From NCBI RefSeq assembly GCF_018304945.1, contig NZ_JAGQEE010000007.1, positions 1-64,000 of the forward strand: a stretch of 64,000 bases of DNA, read 5' to 3'. Positions 36,695 through 46,480 of this stretch are shown piece after piece. The notes under the pieces were generated by a model, which saw only the letters and a list, made by a program, of their open reading frames with translations, was not told the origin of the DNA and searched no databases. Each line of letters opens with the position of its first letter. Position 1 is the first letter of the stretch. The position numbers and the translations under genes were made by a program. Origin of the DNA: Collimonas humicola. Its GTDB lineage: Bacteria > Pseudomonadota > Gammaproteobacteria > Burkholderiales > Burkholderiaceae_D.

Positions 36695-37093
36695 ATGTCT
36701 TACTCAGCAAAAGTTTTGGACCACTACGAGAATCCACGCAATGTCGGCGCCTTTGAAAAAGGCGACGAGACTGTAGGCACCGGCATGGTCGGTGCGCCTG
36801 CTTGCGGCGACGTCATGAAATTGCAGATCAAGGTCGGAGCCGACGGCATCATCCAGGACGCCAAGTTCAAGACCTACGGCTGCGGCTCGGCGATTGCTTC
36901 GTCGTCGCTGGTGACCGAATGGGTCAAGGGCAAGACCTTGGATCAAGCCATGTCGATCAAGAACACCCAGATCGCCGAAGAACTGGCGCTGCCGCCGGTC
37001 AAGATCCACTGCTCGATCCTGGCGGAAGATGCAATCAAGGCCGCGGTCGATGATTACAAGGCCAAGCACGGCGAGCAGAAGCAAGCGGCGTAA
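36695..37093 (+). CDS. iscU: Fe-S cluster scaffold IscU
   Basis: 132 aa. The three conserved ligand cysteines are in PACGDVM, YGCGSAIASSS and HCSILAEDAI, and the LPPVK motif recognised by HscA is present (ALPPVKIHC). Assembles [2Fe-2S] clusters on sulfur from IscS. Followed by a strong hairpin before iscA. Confidence 0.97.
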   Translation: MSYSAKVLDHYENPRNVGAFEKGDETVGTGMVGAPACGDVMKLQIKVGADGIIQDAKFKTYGCGSAIASSSLVTEWVKGKTLDQAMSIKNTQIAEELALPPVKIHCSILAEDAIKAAVDDYKAKHGEQKQAA

Positions 37094-37107
37094 TTACCAG
37101 CTGTTAT

Positions 37108-37147
37108 CGTTCCCTCGGCTGTCCCGAACAGGACAGCCGAGGGAACG
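37108..37147 (+). promoter_or_regulatory. 17-bp perfect hairpin between iscU and iscA
   Basis: CGTTCCCTCGGCTGTCC (37108-37124), loop CGAACA, GGACAGCCGAGGGAACG (37131-37147). There is no T-run, so it should not stop transcription efficiently by itself. Its place inside the operon suggests mRNA stabilisation or partial attenuation, which would make more iscRSU than downstream message. Confidence 0.7.
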
Positions 37148-37177
37148 AGTGAACACCAGAAAAGAGATCGACGGCAT

Positions 37178-37501
37178 ATGGCAATCACACTTACGGAAAA
37201 AGCGGCGAAGCATATCAACCGCTATATCGAGCGGCGCGGCAAGGGCATCGGCCTGCGTTTCGGCGTGCGCACCACCGGCTGCTCGGGGCTGGCTTACAAG
37301 CTGGAATACGTGGATGAGAAGACGGATGAAGACGCCGTGTTCGAATCGCACGGGATCCAGGTGTTTGTCGATCCCAAGAGCTTGCCGTATATCGACGGTA
37401 CCGAGCTCGACTTTGCCCGCGAAGGCTTGAACGAAGGCTTCAAGTTCTATAACCCGAACGTCAAGGACGAGTGCGGCTGCGGCGAGAGTTTCCGTATCTG
37501 A
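37178..37501 (+). CDS. iscA: A-type Fe-S carrier IscA
   Basis: 107 aa. The three conserved cysteines are in [13 protein letters not shown] and the C-terminal ECGCGESF. Transfers clusters or iron to target proteins. Downstream of the intercistronic hairpin in the isc operon. Confidence 0.96.
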   Translation: MAITLTEKAAKHINRYIERRGKGIGLRFGVRTTGCSGLAYKLEYVDEKTDEDAVFESHGIQVFVDPKSLPYIDGTELDFAREGLNEGFKFYNPNVKDECGCGESFRI

Positions 37502-37653
37502 CGCCGGCGCACTAGCCGCCGGGTTGCATCACGCTGGATTAGATGGACGACCAAGCCTGTTGATGTACGACAGGCTTTTGTTTTATAGCCGGACCCATGC
37601 AGATGGCCGGCCACTTCGGGCCAGGCGACGCCAGCCCAGGCTACTTGAAAACC

Positions 37654-38169
37654 ATGCAAAATCACTTCGAACTGTTCCAACTGCCGCAACACTTCACGCT
37701 GGACATGACGGCGCTGGACCAGGCCTACCACGAGGTGCAGAACCAGACGCATCCGGACCGCTTCGTCAACGCCACTGCCGCCGAAAAGCGCGTGGCGATG
37801 CAATGGACCACGCGCGCCAATGAAGCCTACCAGGTCCTGAAAAGCCCGTTCAAGCGCGCCGCCTACCTGTGCGAGCTGAACGGCGTCGCGCTGCAGGCGG
37901 AGTCGAACACGGCCATGCCGGCGGCTTTCCTGATGCAGCAGATGGAGTGGCGCGAAACGCTGGACGATGCGCGCGCCGTCAAGAACGTGGCAGCGCTGGA
38001 GCAGCTGGACCGCGAATTGCGCGCCGCCCGCAGGGCCGATCTGCTGGAGATCGGCAAACTGCTGGATGCCGGCGATTTCGAGAAGGCGGCGCAACTGGTG
38101 CGGCAGCTGATGTTCCTGGACAAGTTCGGCAACGAAATCGGCAATGCCTTCGCCATCCTTGAATCCTGA
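37654..38169 (+). CDS. hscB: Co-chaperone HscB
   Basis: 171 aa from the ATG at 37654; upstream in-frame residues (MQMAGHFGPG) are not conserved. J domain with the HPD motif (QTHPDRFVNA), then a helical IscU-binding C-terminal domain (LRAARRADLLEIGKLLDAGD). Delivers IscU to HscA. The start lacks a strong Shine-Dalgarno. Confidence 0.94.
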   Translation: MQNHFELFQLPQHFTLDMTALDQAYHEVQNQTHPDRFVNATAAEKRVAMQWTTRANEAYQVLKSPFKRAAYLCELNGVALQAESNTAMPAAFLMQQMEWRETLDDARAVKNVAALEQLDRELRAARRADLLEIGKLLDAGDFEKAAQLVRQLMFLDKFGNEIGNAFAILES

Positions 38170-38211
38170 TTAATCCGTTTATTTCAATTTCATCCTTCGC
38201 CGAGTAATAGC

Positions 38212-38832
38212 ATGCCCGAAATCTGGTTGTTCCTGATCGCTGCAATGACACTGACCCTGGCGCCTGGGCCGGACAATATCTATGTGCTGACGCGCGGCAT
38301 CGCCCAGGGCCGCAAGGCCGGGCTGGTGTCGGCGCTGGGCTTCAGCTCGGGCCTGATTTTCCATACCATGCTGGCGGTGCTGGGTTTCGCCGCGCTGATC
38401 AAGGCTTCGCCGCTGGCGTATTCGCTGCTGCGCTATGCCGGCGCCGGCTACCTGATCTATATCGGCGTGCGCACCCTGCGTTCGCACTCGGCCATCCAGC
38501 TCAACAGCGGCGCTGCTGCGGCGCCGATGAAGCTGTCGCGCATCTATTGGCAAAGCGTGATCGCCAATATCCTGAATCCGAAAGTCACGCTGTTCTTCAT
38601 CGCCTTCCTGCCGCAGTTCGTGAATGCAGGCGCCGGCCATATTCCGGCGCAGATGCTGCTGCTGGCGGCAATATTCATCCTGCAGGCGCTGGCCATTTTT
38701 AGCGTGGTCGCTCTGTTTTCCGGCATGGTCGGCGCGTTCTTCCAGCGCAAGAAATCGGCCGCGGCCATCATGAACCGTTTGGCGGGCGGTGCGTTTATCG
38801 GACTCGGCATACGCATCGCTTTGCCGCAATAA
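38212..38832 (+). CDS. LysE/RhtB-family exporter inside the isc operon
   Basis: 206 aa. [20 protein letters not shown] is the family N-terminal signature, [19 protein letters not shown] the central motif, with about six helices. It lies between hscB and hscA on the same strand with short gaps, so it should be co-transcribed, although nothing in Fe-S assembly needs an amino-acid exporter. Export of cysteine or related compounds is possible but is inference. Confidence 0.85.
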   Translation: MPEIWLFLIAAMTLTLAPGPDNIYVLTRGIAQGRKAGLVSALGFSSGLIFHTMLAVLGFAALIKASPLAYSLLRYAGAGYLIYIGVRTLRSHSAIQLNSGAAAAPMKLSRIYWQSVIANILNPKVTLFFIAFLPQFVNAGAGHIPAQMLLLAAIFILQALAIFSVVALFSGMVGAFFQRKKSAAAIMNRLAGGAFIGLGIRIALPQ

Positions 38833-38890
38833 GCAATCGCCAGCAATCGACAGCAATCAACAGCAATCAACGAAAAGCAAGACACCCCCT

Positions 38891-40756
38891 ATGGCACTTT
38901 TGCAAATCTCAGAACCTGGCATGTCCACCGCACCGCATCAGCATCGGCTGGCGGTGGGGATAGACTTGGGCACCACCAATTCGCTGGTGGCGACGGTCCG
39001 CAACAGCATTCCCGAAGTGCTCAACGACGAAGCCGGCCGGCCTTTGCTGCCGTCGATCGTGCGCTATCTGCCGAACGGCAATGCCCACATCGGCTACAAG
39101 GCGCAGGCAGCCCAGACCACCGATCCCAAGAACACCATCCTGTCGGTCAAGCGTTTCATGGGACGCGGCCTGAAGGACATCGCCTACGCCGAAAACCTGC
39201 CTTACGATTTCCTCGATGTGCCTGGCATGGTGCAGCTCAAGACAGTGGCAGGGGTCAAGAGCCCGGTGGAAATCTCGGCGGAAATCCTGGCGACCCTGCG
39301 CCAGCAGGCGGAAGACGCGCTGGGCGACGACCTGGTCGGCGCCGTGATCACCGTGCCGGCGTATTTCGACGATGCACAGCGGCAGGCCACCAAGGACGCA
39401 GCCAAGCTGGCCGGCCTGAACGTGCTGCGCCTGCTGAACGAACCGACGGCGGCGGCGATCGCCTACGGCCTGGACAACGCCTCGGAAGGCGTCTACGTGG
39501 TCTACGACCTCGGCGGCGGCACTTTCGATATCTCTATCCTGAAGCTCACCAAGGGCGTGTTTGAAGTGCTGGCCACCGGCGGCGATTCGGCGCTGGGCGG
39601 CGATGATTTCGACCACAGGCTGATTTGCTGGATCAGCAAGGAAGCCGCGCTGGCGCCCTTGTCCGATGAGGATACCCGGATACTGATGGTCAAGGCGCGC
39701 GAAGCCAAGGAGCTGCTGTCGACCAAGGCCGAGGTGACCATCGACGCCGTCCTGAATTCCGGCGAGCGCGTGCACCTGGTGCTGACCTCTGAAACATTCG
39801 ACGAGATCACCCAGCATCTGGTGGTCAAGACTTTGACGCCAACCCGCAAGGCGTTGCGCGATGCCGAACTGAGCGTCGATGATGTCGATGGCGTCGTGCT
39901 GGTCGGTGGCGCCACGCGCATGCCCAGCATCCGCAAGGCAGTCGGCGATTATTTCCAGACTACGCCGCTGGCGAATATCGATCCTGACAAAGTGGTCGCG
40001 CTGGGCGCGGCGATCCAGGCCAATCTGCTGGCCGGCAACCGCGCTCCCGGCGACGACTGGCTGCTGCTGGATGTGATTCCTTTGTCGCTGGGCATAGAAA
40101 CCATGGGCGGCCTGGTGGAGAAGGTCATTCCGCGCAACTCGACCATTCCCTGCGCCCGCGCCCAGGAATTCACCACTTTCAAGGATGGCCAGACCGCAAT
40201 GGCGATCCAGGTCCTGCAAGGCGAACGCGAGCTGGTCAGCGATTGCCGTTCGCTGGCCAAGTTCGAGCTGCGCGGGATTCCGCCGATGGCGGCCGGCGCC
40301 GCACGCATTCGGGTGACTTACCAGGTCGACGCCGATGGCTTGCTGTCGGTATCGGCGCGCGAACTGCGCTCCGGCGTGGAAGCATCGATCAGCGTCAAGC
40401 CGTCTTACGGCCTGGCTGACGACGACATCGCCCGCATGCTGCAAGAGTCGTTTGCCTCAGCCGATGTCGACATGCAGGTGCGCGCCTTGAAAGAAGAACA
40501 GGTGGAAGCCGAACGCATCGTGCTGGCCACGGAATCGGCCTTGCAGAGCGATGCCGCGCTGTTGTCGGCGGCAGAGCAGGACGCAATTGCAGCCTTGATC
40601 GCGGCTGTCCGCGAACAAGCGCAAGGCAGCGACCACGTGGCCATCAAGGCGGCGGTCGATGCGCTGGCGCACGGCACCGAGGAATTCGCCGCGCGCCGCA
40701 TGGACCGCAGCGTCCACGATGCATTGACCGGCAAGACGCTGGACCAGGTGTCGTAA
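38891..40756 (+). CDS. hscA: Hsp70-type chaperone HscA
   Basis: 621 aa from the ATG at 38891. [15 protein letters not shown] (phosphate 1), [14 protein letters not shown] (phosphate 2), [16 protein letters not shown] (adenosine), then substrate-binding and lid domains. Works with HscB to release clusters from IscU. An Ala/Met-rich N-terminal extension of about 20 residues precedes the ATPase domain. Confidence 0.96.
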   Translation: MALLQISEPGMSTAPHQHRLAVGIDLGTTNSLVATVRNSIPEVLNDEAGRPLLPSIVRYLPNGNAHIGYKAQAAQTTDPKNTILSVKRFMGRGLKDIAYAENLPYDFLDVPGMVQLKTVAGVKSPVEISAEILATLRQQAEDALGDDLVGAVITVPAYFDDAQRQATKDAAKLAGLNVLRLLNEPTAAAIAYGLDNASEGVYVVYDLGGGTFDISILKLTKGVFEVLATGGDSALGGDDFDHRLICWISKEAALAPLSDEDTRILMVKAREAKELLSTKAEVTIDAVLNSGERVHLVLTSETFDEITQHLVVKTLTPTRKALRDAELSVDDVDGVVLVGGATRMPSIRKAVGDYFQTTPLANIDPDKVVALGAAIQANLLAGNRAPGDDWLLLDVIPLSLGIETMGGLVEKVIPRNSTIPCARAQEFTTFKDGQTAMAIQVLQGERELVSDCRSLAKFELRGIPPMAAGAARIRVTYQVDADGLLSVSARELRSGVEASISVKPSYGLADDDIARMLQESFASADVDMQVRALKEEQVEAERIVLATESALQSDAALLSAAEQDAIAALIAAVREQAQGSDHVAIKAAVDALAHGTEEFAARRMDRSVHDALTGKTLDQVS

Positions 40757-40811
40757 ATAATTGCAGAATAATTTCAGATAGCAGACCCAACTTATTCCCG
40801 AGGTAAACCAA

Positions 40812-41150
40812 GTGCCCCAAATCGTCGTATTGCCCCATCCTACCTATTGCCCAGAGGGCGTTGTGATTGAAGCCCCGCGCGGACAGTCGGTCTGCGATGC
40901 CTTGCTCGACCATGACATCGAGATCGAGCACGCCTGCGAAAAATCCTGCGCCTGCACTACCTGCCACGTCGTGGTGCGCGAAGGCTTTGCCTCGCTCGGC
41001 GAGCTGGAGGACAAGGAAGAAGACTTGCTGGACATGGCATGGGGACTGGAAGCGACTTCGCGCCTGTCCTGCCAGGCCATCCTCGGCGAGGAAGACCTAG
41101 TGGTCGAGATTCCCAAGTACACGATCAACCACGCCAGCGAAAACCACTAA
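40812..41150 (+). CDS. fdx: Isc-type [2Fe-2S] ferredoxin
   Basis: 112 aa, GTG start. Adrenodoxin-like cluster motif C-x5-C-x2-C (HACEKSCACTTCHVVV) and a fourth Cys in RLSCQAIL. Supplies electrons for cluster assembly. Confidence 0.96.
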   Translation: MPQIVVLPHPTYCPEGVVIEAPRGQSVCDALLDHDIEIEHACEKSCACTTCHVVVREGFASLGELEDKEEDLLDMAWGLEATSRLSCQAILGEEDLVVEIPKYTINHASENH

Positions 41151-41164
41151 GCGGGAGCAGCGCC

Positions 41165-41359
41165 ATGAAATGGATAGACTCGCAACAGATTGCGGAAGCC
41201 CTGTACGACAAATTCCCGGACGTCGATCCGGAAAAGATCCGCTTCACCGATTTGCACAACTGGGTGCTGGAGCTGGACGATTTCGACGATGATCCCAAGC
41301 ATACCGGCGAGAAAATCCTGGAAGCGATACAAGCAGCCTGGATAGAAGAAGCCCGATAA
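41165..41359 (+). CDS. iscX: Small acidic isc protein IscX
   Basis: 64 aa, MKWIDSQQIAEALYDKFPDV at the start and LDDFDDDPKHTGEKILEAI later, matching IscX/YfhJ. Binds IscS and iron and tunes assembly rate. Last gene of the operon, followed by a strong terminator. Confidence 0.95.
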   Translation: MKWIDSQQIAEALYDKFPDVDPEKIRFTDLHNWVLELDDFDDDPKHTGEKILEAIQAAWIEEAR

Positions 41360-41373
41360 ACGCCGGCCCGATA

Positions 41374-41415
41374 AAAAACCCGCTGTCGCTACATCAATAG
41401 CGACAGCGGGTTTTT
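41374..41415. terminator. Bidirectional terminator between iscX and the glycine-zipper gene
   Basis: Stem AAAAACCCGCTGTCGCT (41374-41390) / AGCGACAGCGGGTTTTT (41399-41415), perfect over 17 bp, with T-runs on both strands. It serves the convergent isc and 2TM genes. Confidence 0.95.
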
Positions 41416-41431
41416 ATTTGGGGCAGCGGTT

Positions 41432-42148
41432 TTAGCCGCGGCCTTCCAGATGGCCGTTGACCACCCGGACCGGATCACCGACGCGCCAGCCCTGGCTGGA
41501 TTGCGGGAAAGTACGGACCTTGCCGTCTTCCATGCGCACCACGACCTGATAGGTGGTGTTGGTGCGGGTGCGTTTTTCCACTTCGTTGCCGGCAAAGCCG
41601 CCGCCGACAGCACCGGCGACAGTTGCCAGCGTGTTGCCGTTGCCGTGGCCGACCTGGTGGCCTAGCACACCGCCCAATACCGCGCCGGCTGCAATGCCCA
41701 GGCCGCTAGGCGGGGCTGCGTGCTGGATCGCCTGGATCGATTCAACCTGGCCGCAGCTATGGCAGATGGCTGGCTGCGACGGCGCGGACTGGCGCGGCGC
41801 CTGTGCATATTCAGGACGCTGGACGGGCTGCTGTTGCGGCTGCTGGGCTTGCATCGGCGGCTGCGCGTAATTGCCGTTCTGGCCGCCTTGCTGCATGCCG
41901 TTGTTCATCGGCTGCTGCTGCTGCTGCTGCTGCTGAGGCTGTTGTTGCGCTTGTTGTTGCGCTTGTTGTTGCTGCTGGTTGTAGTCGGCAGAGCCTGGCG
42001 CCAGCGCGGCGACAGAGGCCGGCGTCGACTGCGAGCTAGGGAACAAGCCGGTCATCGCGGCCACGCCAACCAGGCTGGCCAGCGTTACTGCCACGGCCGC
42101 GGTAGCGACCAGCGGGTGAATGCGGTTGTTTGGTTTCGGGTTGTCCAT
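41432..42148 (-). CDS. Glycine-zipper 2TM-domain protein with poly-Q linker
   Basis: 238 aa. One N-terminal membrane helix (about 11-33), a Gln-rich low-complexity segment (about 58-115), a short Cys-x-x-Cys pair (CHSCGQ), then the glycine zipper (LGIAAGAVLGGVLGHQVG, AVGGGFAGNEVEKRT), as in the Rick_17kDa/2TM family, and a small beta domain (YQVVVRMEDGKVRTFPQ). Envelope protein of unknown function. Confidence 0.82.
   Translation of the reverse strand: MDNPKPNNRIHPLVATAAVAVTLASLVGVAAMTGLFPSSQSTPASVAALAPGSADYNQQQQQAQQQAQQQPQQQQQQQQPMNNGMQQGGQNGNYAQPPMQAQQPQQQPVQRPEYAQAPRQSAPSQPAICHSCGQVESIQAIQHAAPPSGLGIAAGAVLGGVLGHQVGHGNGNTLATVAGAVGGGFAGNEVEKRTRTNTTYQVVVRMEDGKVRTFPQSSQGWRVGDPVRVVNGHLEGRG
41911..41978. 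repeat. Triplet repeat encoding the poly-Q segment
   Basis: About eight GCT units (41911-41935), then repeated TTGTTGCGC-type units. On the minus strand these are CAG/CAA codons. Slippage could change Gln number between strains. Confidence 0.8.
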
Positions 42149-42372
42149 TATTACCTCCAGAAAATCTTTTGTTTGTTGAGTAATGTCATTATCAAAGCTT
42201 CACAGGCTGAACACTAGGTTGATAATGTGTCAGATGTATCCTTATGTAACGATTTTACGCCTGAAGGAAACATTTTACTGGGGGAAATGGGGTTGCCGGA
42301 TGGAAATCGGCATATGCGGCGTTTTAACCACGGGCCAGGCTGTGCCGGCCCGGGCTGGAACGCCAGGCGAGA

Positions 42373-43377
42373 TTAGAAGGTATGACTCATGCCGACCGCA
42401 TAGCCGGTGACATTGGCCTTGATTTTTTCGCGGTACAGATCGCTGTATAAACTGGTGCGCTTGGACAGCGGATGACTATAGCCCACGCTGACCTTGTGGC
42501 TGCCGCTGTCCTGGTTGCGCCCGTAGCCGGCCTTGATGGTGTCGGCGCCGACGGCGTAGGTGGCCGCCAGCACCGTCAGCCGTTCGCTGCTCCTGCCGGC
42601 TGCTGCCGCGTTGACCCCGACCAGCTTGGTGCGGGCATAGGAGCCCATGATCACCAGCCCGCCGAAACCGTAGGAGCCGCCCAGGAAGTAGATATTGTCG
42701 TTATTGTCATTGCGCTCATAGGACACCATGGCGCCTGCCGCGCCTTTGCCGTAGTTGAGCGAAATGCCGAGATTGCGCGTTTTAGCCAGCGGATTTCTTT
42801 CAACCTCGCCGGCCACTGCAAAGCGGAAGCCGGAAAAATCCGGTGAATCGTAGAACACGCCGTTGCTGATGCGGGCGAAATTGGCGTAGCCGAGGGCGGC
42901 GTCGCTGATGCCGTCGCTGCTGTAGCTGCCGGTCTGGTAGCTGGCCAGCGAGCCGTTGAAGCCGCTGTTGTACCAGGGCTCGAACAGCCAGATGTTGTTC
43001 CACAAGGGCGTCACCGCGCGGCCGATGCGCAGGCTGCCGGCGCTGCTTTTGAGGCCGACCGTGCTTTCACCCTGGAAGAAGGTAGTGGGGCGTTCCTGGG
43101 CGCCGGTGCCCGGTATGAAGCGGGTTTGCAGATTGAAAATGGCGGCCAGGCCGTCTCCCAGGTCTTCCTGGCCCTTGAAGCCCAGCCAGTTGTTGTAGCC
43201 GCGTCCCATGACGACAGCGCCGCCGCTTTCCTTGCCGATCGATACATCCAGGTTGCCATACATGGTCACGCTGGTTTGCGCCTGCGCCGGCGATGCCGCC
43301 GCCGCGAGCAGGACAAGTCCCAATGTGAGCGCGCGGCAGTGCATGTGCCGGCTGCCGGCGCGATTCAGATTTATCAT
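42373..43377 (-). CDS. Beta-proteobacterial general porin
   Basis: 334 aa from the ATG at 43377 (GGAG upstream). Signal peptide ends ASPAQAQ. The mature start TSVTMYGNLDVSIGKE and the last strand ending in Phe (VTGYAVGMSHTF, the OMP C-terminal signature) are typical of trimeric 16-strand porins. Divergent from a LysR gene. Confidence 0.88.
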   Translation of the reverse strand: MINLNRAGSRHMHCRALTLGLVLLAAAASPAQAQTSVTMYGNLDVSIGKESGGAVVMGRGYNNWLGFKGQEDLGDGLAAIFNLQTRFIPGTGAQERPTTFFQGESTVGLKSSAGSLRIGRAVTPLWNNIWLFEPWYNSGFNGSLASYQTGSYSSDGISDAALGYANFARISNGVFYDSPDFSGFRFAVAGEVERNPLAKTRNLGISLNYGKGAAGAMVSYERNDNNDNIYFLGGSYGFGGLVIMGSYARTKLVGVNAAAAGRSSERLTVLAATYAVGADTIKAGYGRNQDSGSHKVSVGYSHPLSKRTSLYSDLYREKIKANVTGYAVGMSHTF

Positions 43378-43663
43378 GTTTTGTCTCCGTGTCGTTATAG
43401 GTTTTTTGAGCGCGCACGCTGCGAGCCGGCTTATCTTCTGTGATAACGCGGATGTTTCCCAACGCAATTATTAGATGGGCCCATCGCATATTCAGATAAG
43501 TCCTACAGGCGCATGGGCAAGCGGCCGGATGGCGGCGGCGCGCCGTCCACAGCGTGTGCAGAGAAAGGAATTCCGGAGGGATTTGCCAGTAGAATGTCAG
43601 GCACAGCAGTGCATGAAATACAGACAACGCGCTGCCAAGATAACTACATCACAGGAGATACCC

Positions 43664-44629
43664 ATGGACCGTCGCTGCCTGCCATTAAATGCATTGCGCG
43701 CTTTCGAGGCGGCCGGCAAGCACCTGAGCGTGACCGCCGCGGCCAACAGCCTGTTCGTCTCGCAGAGCGCCGTCAGCCGCCATATCCTGACGCTGGAAGC
43801 CTTGCTCGGCGTGAAGCTGTTTGAACGCAAGCACCAGCACCTGGAGCTCACTGAAGCAGGGCGGGCGCTGCTGCCGGTGGTGAACAAGTCCTTCGACCGC
43901 ATCGAGCATGTGCTGAAAGACATTCTCAAGGACGGCGCCGAGTCGCGCCGCGTGCTGCACATCCAGATGCCGTCGACCTTTGCGCATAACCTGGCGGTGC
44001 CGATCCTGCGCGAATTCAGGAATATCTTTCCGGACGTGATGCTGGACCTGGTGATCCCCAACAAGGTCGGCATGCCGGATATCAACAGCGATATCGCGGT
44101 GGTGTATTCCAAGCCTGAAGTCAACGACCTGATCGCCGACCTGCTCTGGCATGTGCGGCTGACGCCGCTATGCCATCCCTGCCTGCTGCAGGCGGCCAAC
44201 GCCGCCAGCCTGGCGGACTTCGTGGCCGGCAACGAGATCGTGCACGTGATCCTGGAAGGGCAGCCGCGGCATCGCCTGTGGGACCGTTTCGTGCGGCAGG
44301 CGGAATTGCCCAAGGTATCGGTAGATCGCGGCCTGGTGTTCGAGACCGCCAACCTGGCGGCGCAGTATGCGATGAGCGGCACCGGCATCGCCTTGCTCGA
44401 TCCCTTGCTGTTCCAGGACGAGCTGTGCAGCGGCGCGCTGGTGCAGCCGTTCGACGCCTGGGTCGACGACGGCTACGGCTACTACCTGCTGACCCATTCC
44501 GACGATCTGCTGGACGAAACGATTGCCTCGTTCCGCTCCTGGATGATCCAGCGCTTCGCCAATTCTTCGCTGGAGCTGCAGCACCTGGTGCGGCGCACCG
44601 GCCTGCCTGCCGCCGCGGCGCAGGCCTAG
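43664..44629 (+). CDS. LysR-family regulator, GcvA-like
   Basis: 321 aa from the ATG at 43664 (AGGAG at 43653-43657); a longer frame from 43475 lacks conservation. [23 protein letters not shown], then a ligand domain (from about 93: [20 protein letters not shown]). GcvA-like features include [20 protein letters not shown]. Divergent from the porin and convergent with the ABC operon, so either could be a target. Confidence 0.87.
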   Translation: MDRRCLPLNALRAFEAAGKHLSVTAAANSLFVSQSAVSRHILTLEALLGVKLFERKHQHLELTEAGRALLPVVNKSFDRIEHVLKDILKDGAESRRVLHIQMPSTFAHNLAVPILREFRNIFPDVMLDLVIPNKVGMPDINSDIAVVYSKPEVNDLIADLLWHVRLTPLCHPCLLQAANAASLADFVAGNEIVHVILEGQPRHRLWDRFVRQAELPKVSVDRGLVFETANLAAQYAMSGTGIALLDPLLFQDELCSGALVQPFDAWVDDGYGYYLLTHSDDLLDETIASFRSWMIQRFANSSLELQHLVRRTGLPAAAAQA

Positions 44630-45474
44630 GCCGGCTGGCTGCCGCCGCTGGAGCGCCGTTCGACGAAGCGCCTGACGTAATCGTCGGCAGGGCGGTTGAG
44701 AATGTCGTCGGCGCTGCCGACCTGCACCAATACGCCGTCGCGCAAGATGGCGATCTGGGCGCCGATATGGATCGCTTCATCCAGGTCGTGGGTGATGAAG
44801 ACGATGGTCTTGTTGAAGCGCTCCTGCAGCACCAGCAGCTGGTCCTGCATTTCCGCGCGTATCAGCGGATCGAGCGCGCTGAAGGCTTCGTCCATCAGGA
44901 TGATGTCGGTATCGGCCGCCAGCGCCCGCGCCAGGCCGACCCGCTGGCGCATGCCGCCCGACAGCTGGTCCGGATAGGCCTTGGAATAGCCCTTCAGGCC
45001 GACCCGTTCCAGCCACTCCTGGGCCCGTTCATGCGCCTCTTTCTTTTTCACGCCGCGCGTCAGCAGGGCAAAGGCGGTATTGTCCAGCACCGACCAGTGC
45101 GGCAGCAGGCCGAAACTCTGGAACACCATGCTGATCTTGTTGCGGCGCAGCTGGCGCAAGCCGTCGGCATCGAGCGTCAGGATGTTTTCGCCGTCGATCA
45201 GGATTTCGCCCCGGGTCGGATCGATCAGGCGGTTGAAATGCCGCACCAGGGTCGACTTGCCGGACCCGGAAAGGCCCATGATGACGGAGATCTTCGCTTC
45301 CGGAATCTCCAGTGAAATATCGCGCAGGCCGACATTGCAGCCGGTCTGCTGCAGGACTTCCGCCTTGCTCTTGTCCTGCCGCAGCAGGTCCAGCGCGGTT
45401 GCGCAATCTGCGCCAAACACTTTGTAGATGTTGCGTACTGAAATCTTGCTTGGAGTCGTGTGTGCTTGATTCAT
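44626..45474 (-). CDS. proV: Quaternary-amine ABC transporter ATP-binding protein
   Basis: 282 aa. Walker [11 protein letters not shown], signature LSGGMRQRV, Walker [14 protein letters not shown], switch His in FITHDLDEA. ProV/OpuAA type by the N-terminal [16 protein letters not shown] extension. It lacks the CBS domains of E. coli ProV, being shorter. Four bases after the permease stop. Its stop shares a CTAG with the stop of the convergent LysR gene. Confidence 0.92.
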   Translation of the reverse strand: MNQAHTTPSKISVRNIYKVFGADCATALDLLRQDKSKAEVLQQTGCNVGLRDISLEIPEAKISVIMGLSGSGKSTLVRHFNRLIDPTRGEILIDGENILTLDADGLRQLRRNKISMVFQSFGLLPHWSVLDNTAFALLTRGVKKKEAHERAQEWLERVGLKGYSKAYPDQLSGGMRQRVGLARALAADTDIILMDEAFSALDPLIRAEMQDQLLVLQERFNKTIVFITHDLDEAIHIGAQIAILRDGVLVQVGSADDILNRPADDYVRRFVERRSSGGSQPA

Positions 45475-45477
45475 GAT

Positions 45478-46350
45478 TTATTCCGGCTTGGTCAGTTGCG
45501 AGCGCTGGCGGCGGTTCATGCCGTAGGCCTGGGTGATGCGGTCGATCACGATCGCCAGGATGACGACGGCTACGCCGGCGTGGGCGCCCTTGCCGAAATC
45601 GAGATTGGTCAGCCCTTGCAGGATATCCTCGCCCAGGCCGCGCGCGCCGATCATCGAAGCCACCACCACCATGGCCAGCGCCAGCATGGTGGTCTGGTTG
45701 ATGCCTGCCATGATGCTGGGGCGCGCCAGCGGCAGCTGTACCCACATCAGCAGCTGGAACTTGGTGGTGCCGAAGGACCAGGCGGCGTCGCGGGTTTCCT
45801 GGTCGACCTGGCGGATGCCCAGCTCGGTCAGGCGTATCAGCGGCGGCAGCGCGTAGATCACGGTGGCCAGCACTGCAGGCACCTTGCCGATGCTGAACAG
45901 CATCACCGCCGGCAGCATGTAGACGAACATGGGAAAGGTCTGCATCACATCCAGCAGCGGCAGCAGCAGGCGCGAGAGCAGCTTGCTGCGCGCCATCATG
46001 ATGCCGATGGGGATGCCGATGACCAGCGAAATGATGATGGAGACCAGCATGATGCTGAGCGTCTGTATGGTCTTTTCCCACAAGCCCAGGCAGCCGATGA
46101 AATACAACGCCAGCACGAAAGCCAGGCTCAGGCGCACCCGGCGCAGGGCGTGATAGCTAATCAGGCCGACCGCCGCCAGCACCAGCCAGGGCGGTATCGA
46201 TTGCAGGAAACTTTCCAGCGGCACCATCAGGTAGCGCAGCATGAAGGTGGAAATGTCATGCAGGCCGTCGCCGTACTTCTGGACGATGCTGCTGATACCG
46301 GAATTTAAGACTTCGGAAAATGAAATCGGGATAAAGAATTCGACAGACAT
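45478..46350 (-). CDS. proW: Quaternary-amine ABC transporter permease
   Basis: 290 aa from the start at 46350 (AAGGAA upstream). About six or seven helices, with the ABC permease EAA-type loop (RQVDQETRDAAWSFGTTKFQ) and GINQTTMLALAMVVVASMIG characteristic of ProW/OpuAB. Moves glycine betaine, choline or related compounds with the ProV and ProX partners. Confidence 0.92.
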   Translation of the reverse strand: MSVEFFIPISFSEVLNSGISSIVQKYGDGLHDISTFMLRYLMVPLESFLQSIPPWLVLAAVGLISYHALRRVRLSLAFVLALYFIGCLGLWEKTIQTLSIMLVSIIISLVIGIPIGIMMARSKLLSRLLLPLLDVMQTFPMFVYMLPAVMLFSIGKVPAVLATVIYALPPLIRLTELGIRQVDQETRDAAWSFGTTKFQLLMWVQLPLARPSIMAGINQTTMLALAMVVVASMIGARGLGEDILQGLTNLDFGKGAHAGVAVVILAIVIDRITQAYGMNRRQRSQLTKPE

Positions 46351-46480
46351 GCTGATTCCTTCTGAAAGCACGATGTTGCAAGCCGATGGCGAGCGGGTGC
46401 GGCGAATACGATGAGATGGCCAGAGGCGGGATCAAGCCCGCTGCCAGCATAGCGCAGCAGCAGGCCTGAGGGGGAGTTGC

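Noticed and set aside
41911-41978. Triplet repeats as a CRISPR-like array
   Set aside because: No spacers; the units are codons in a Gln-rich protein.
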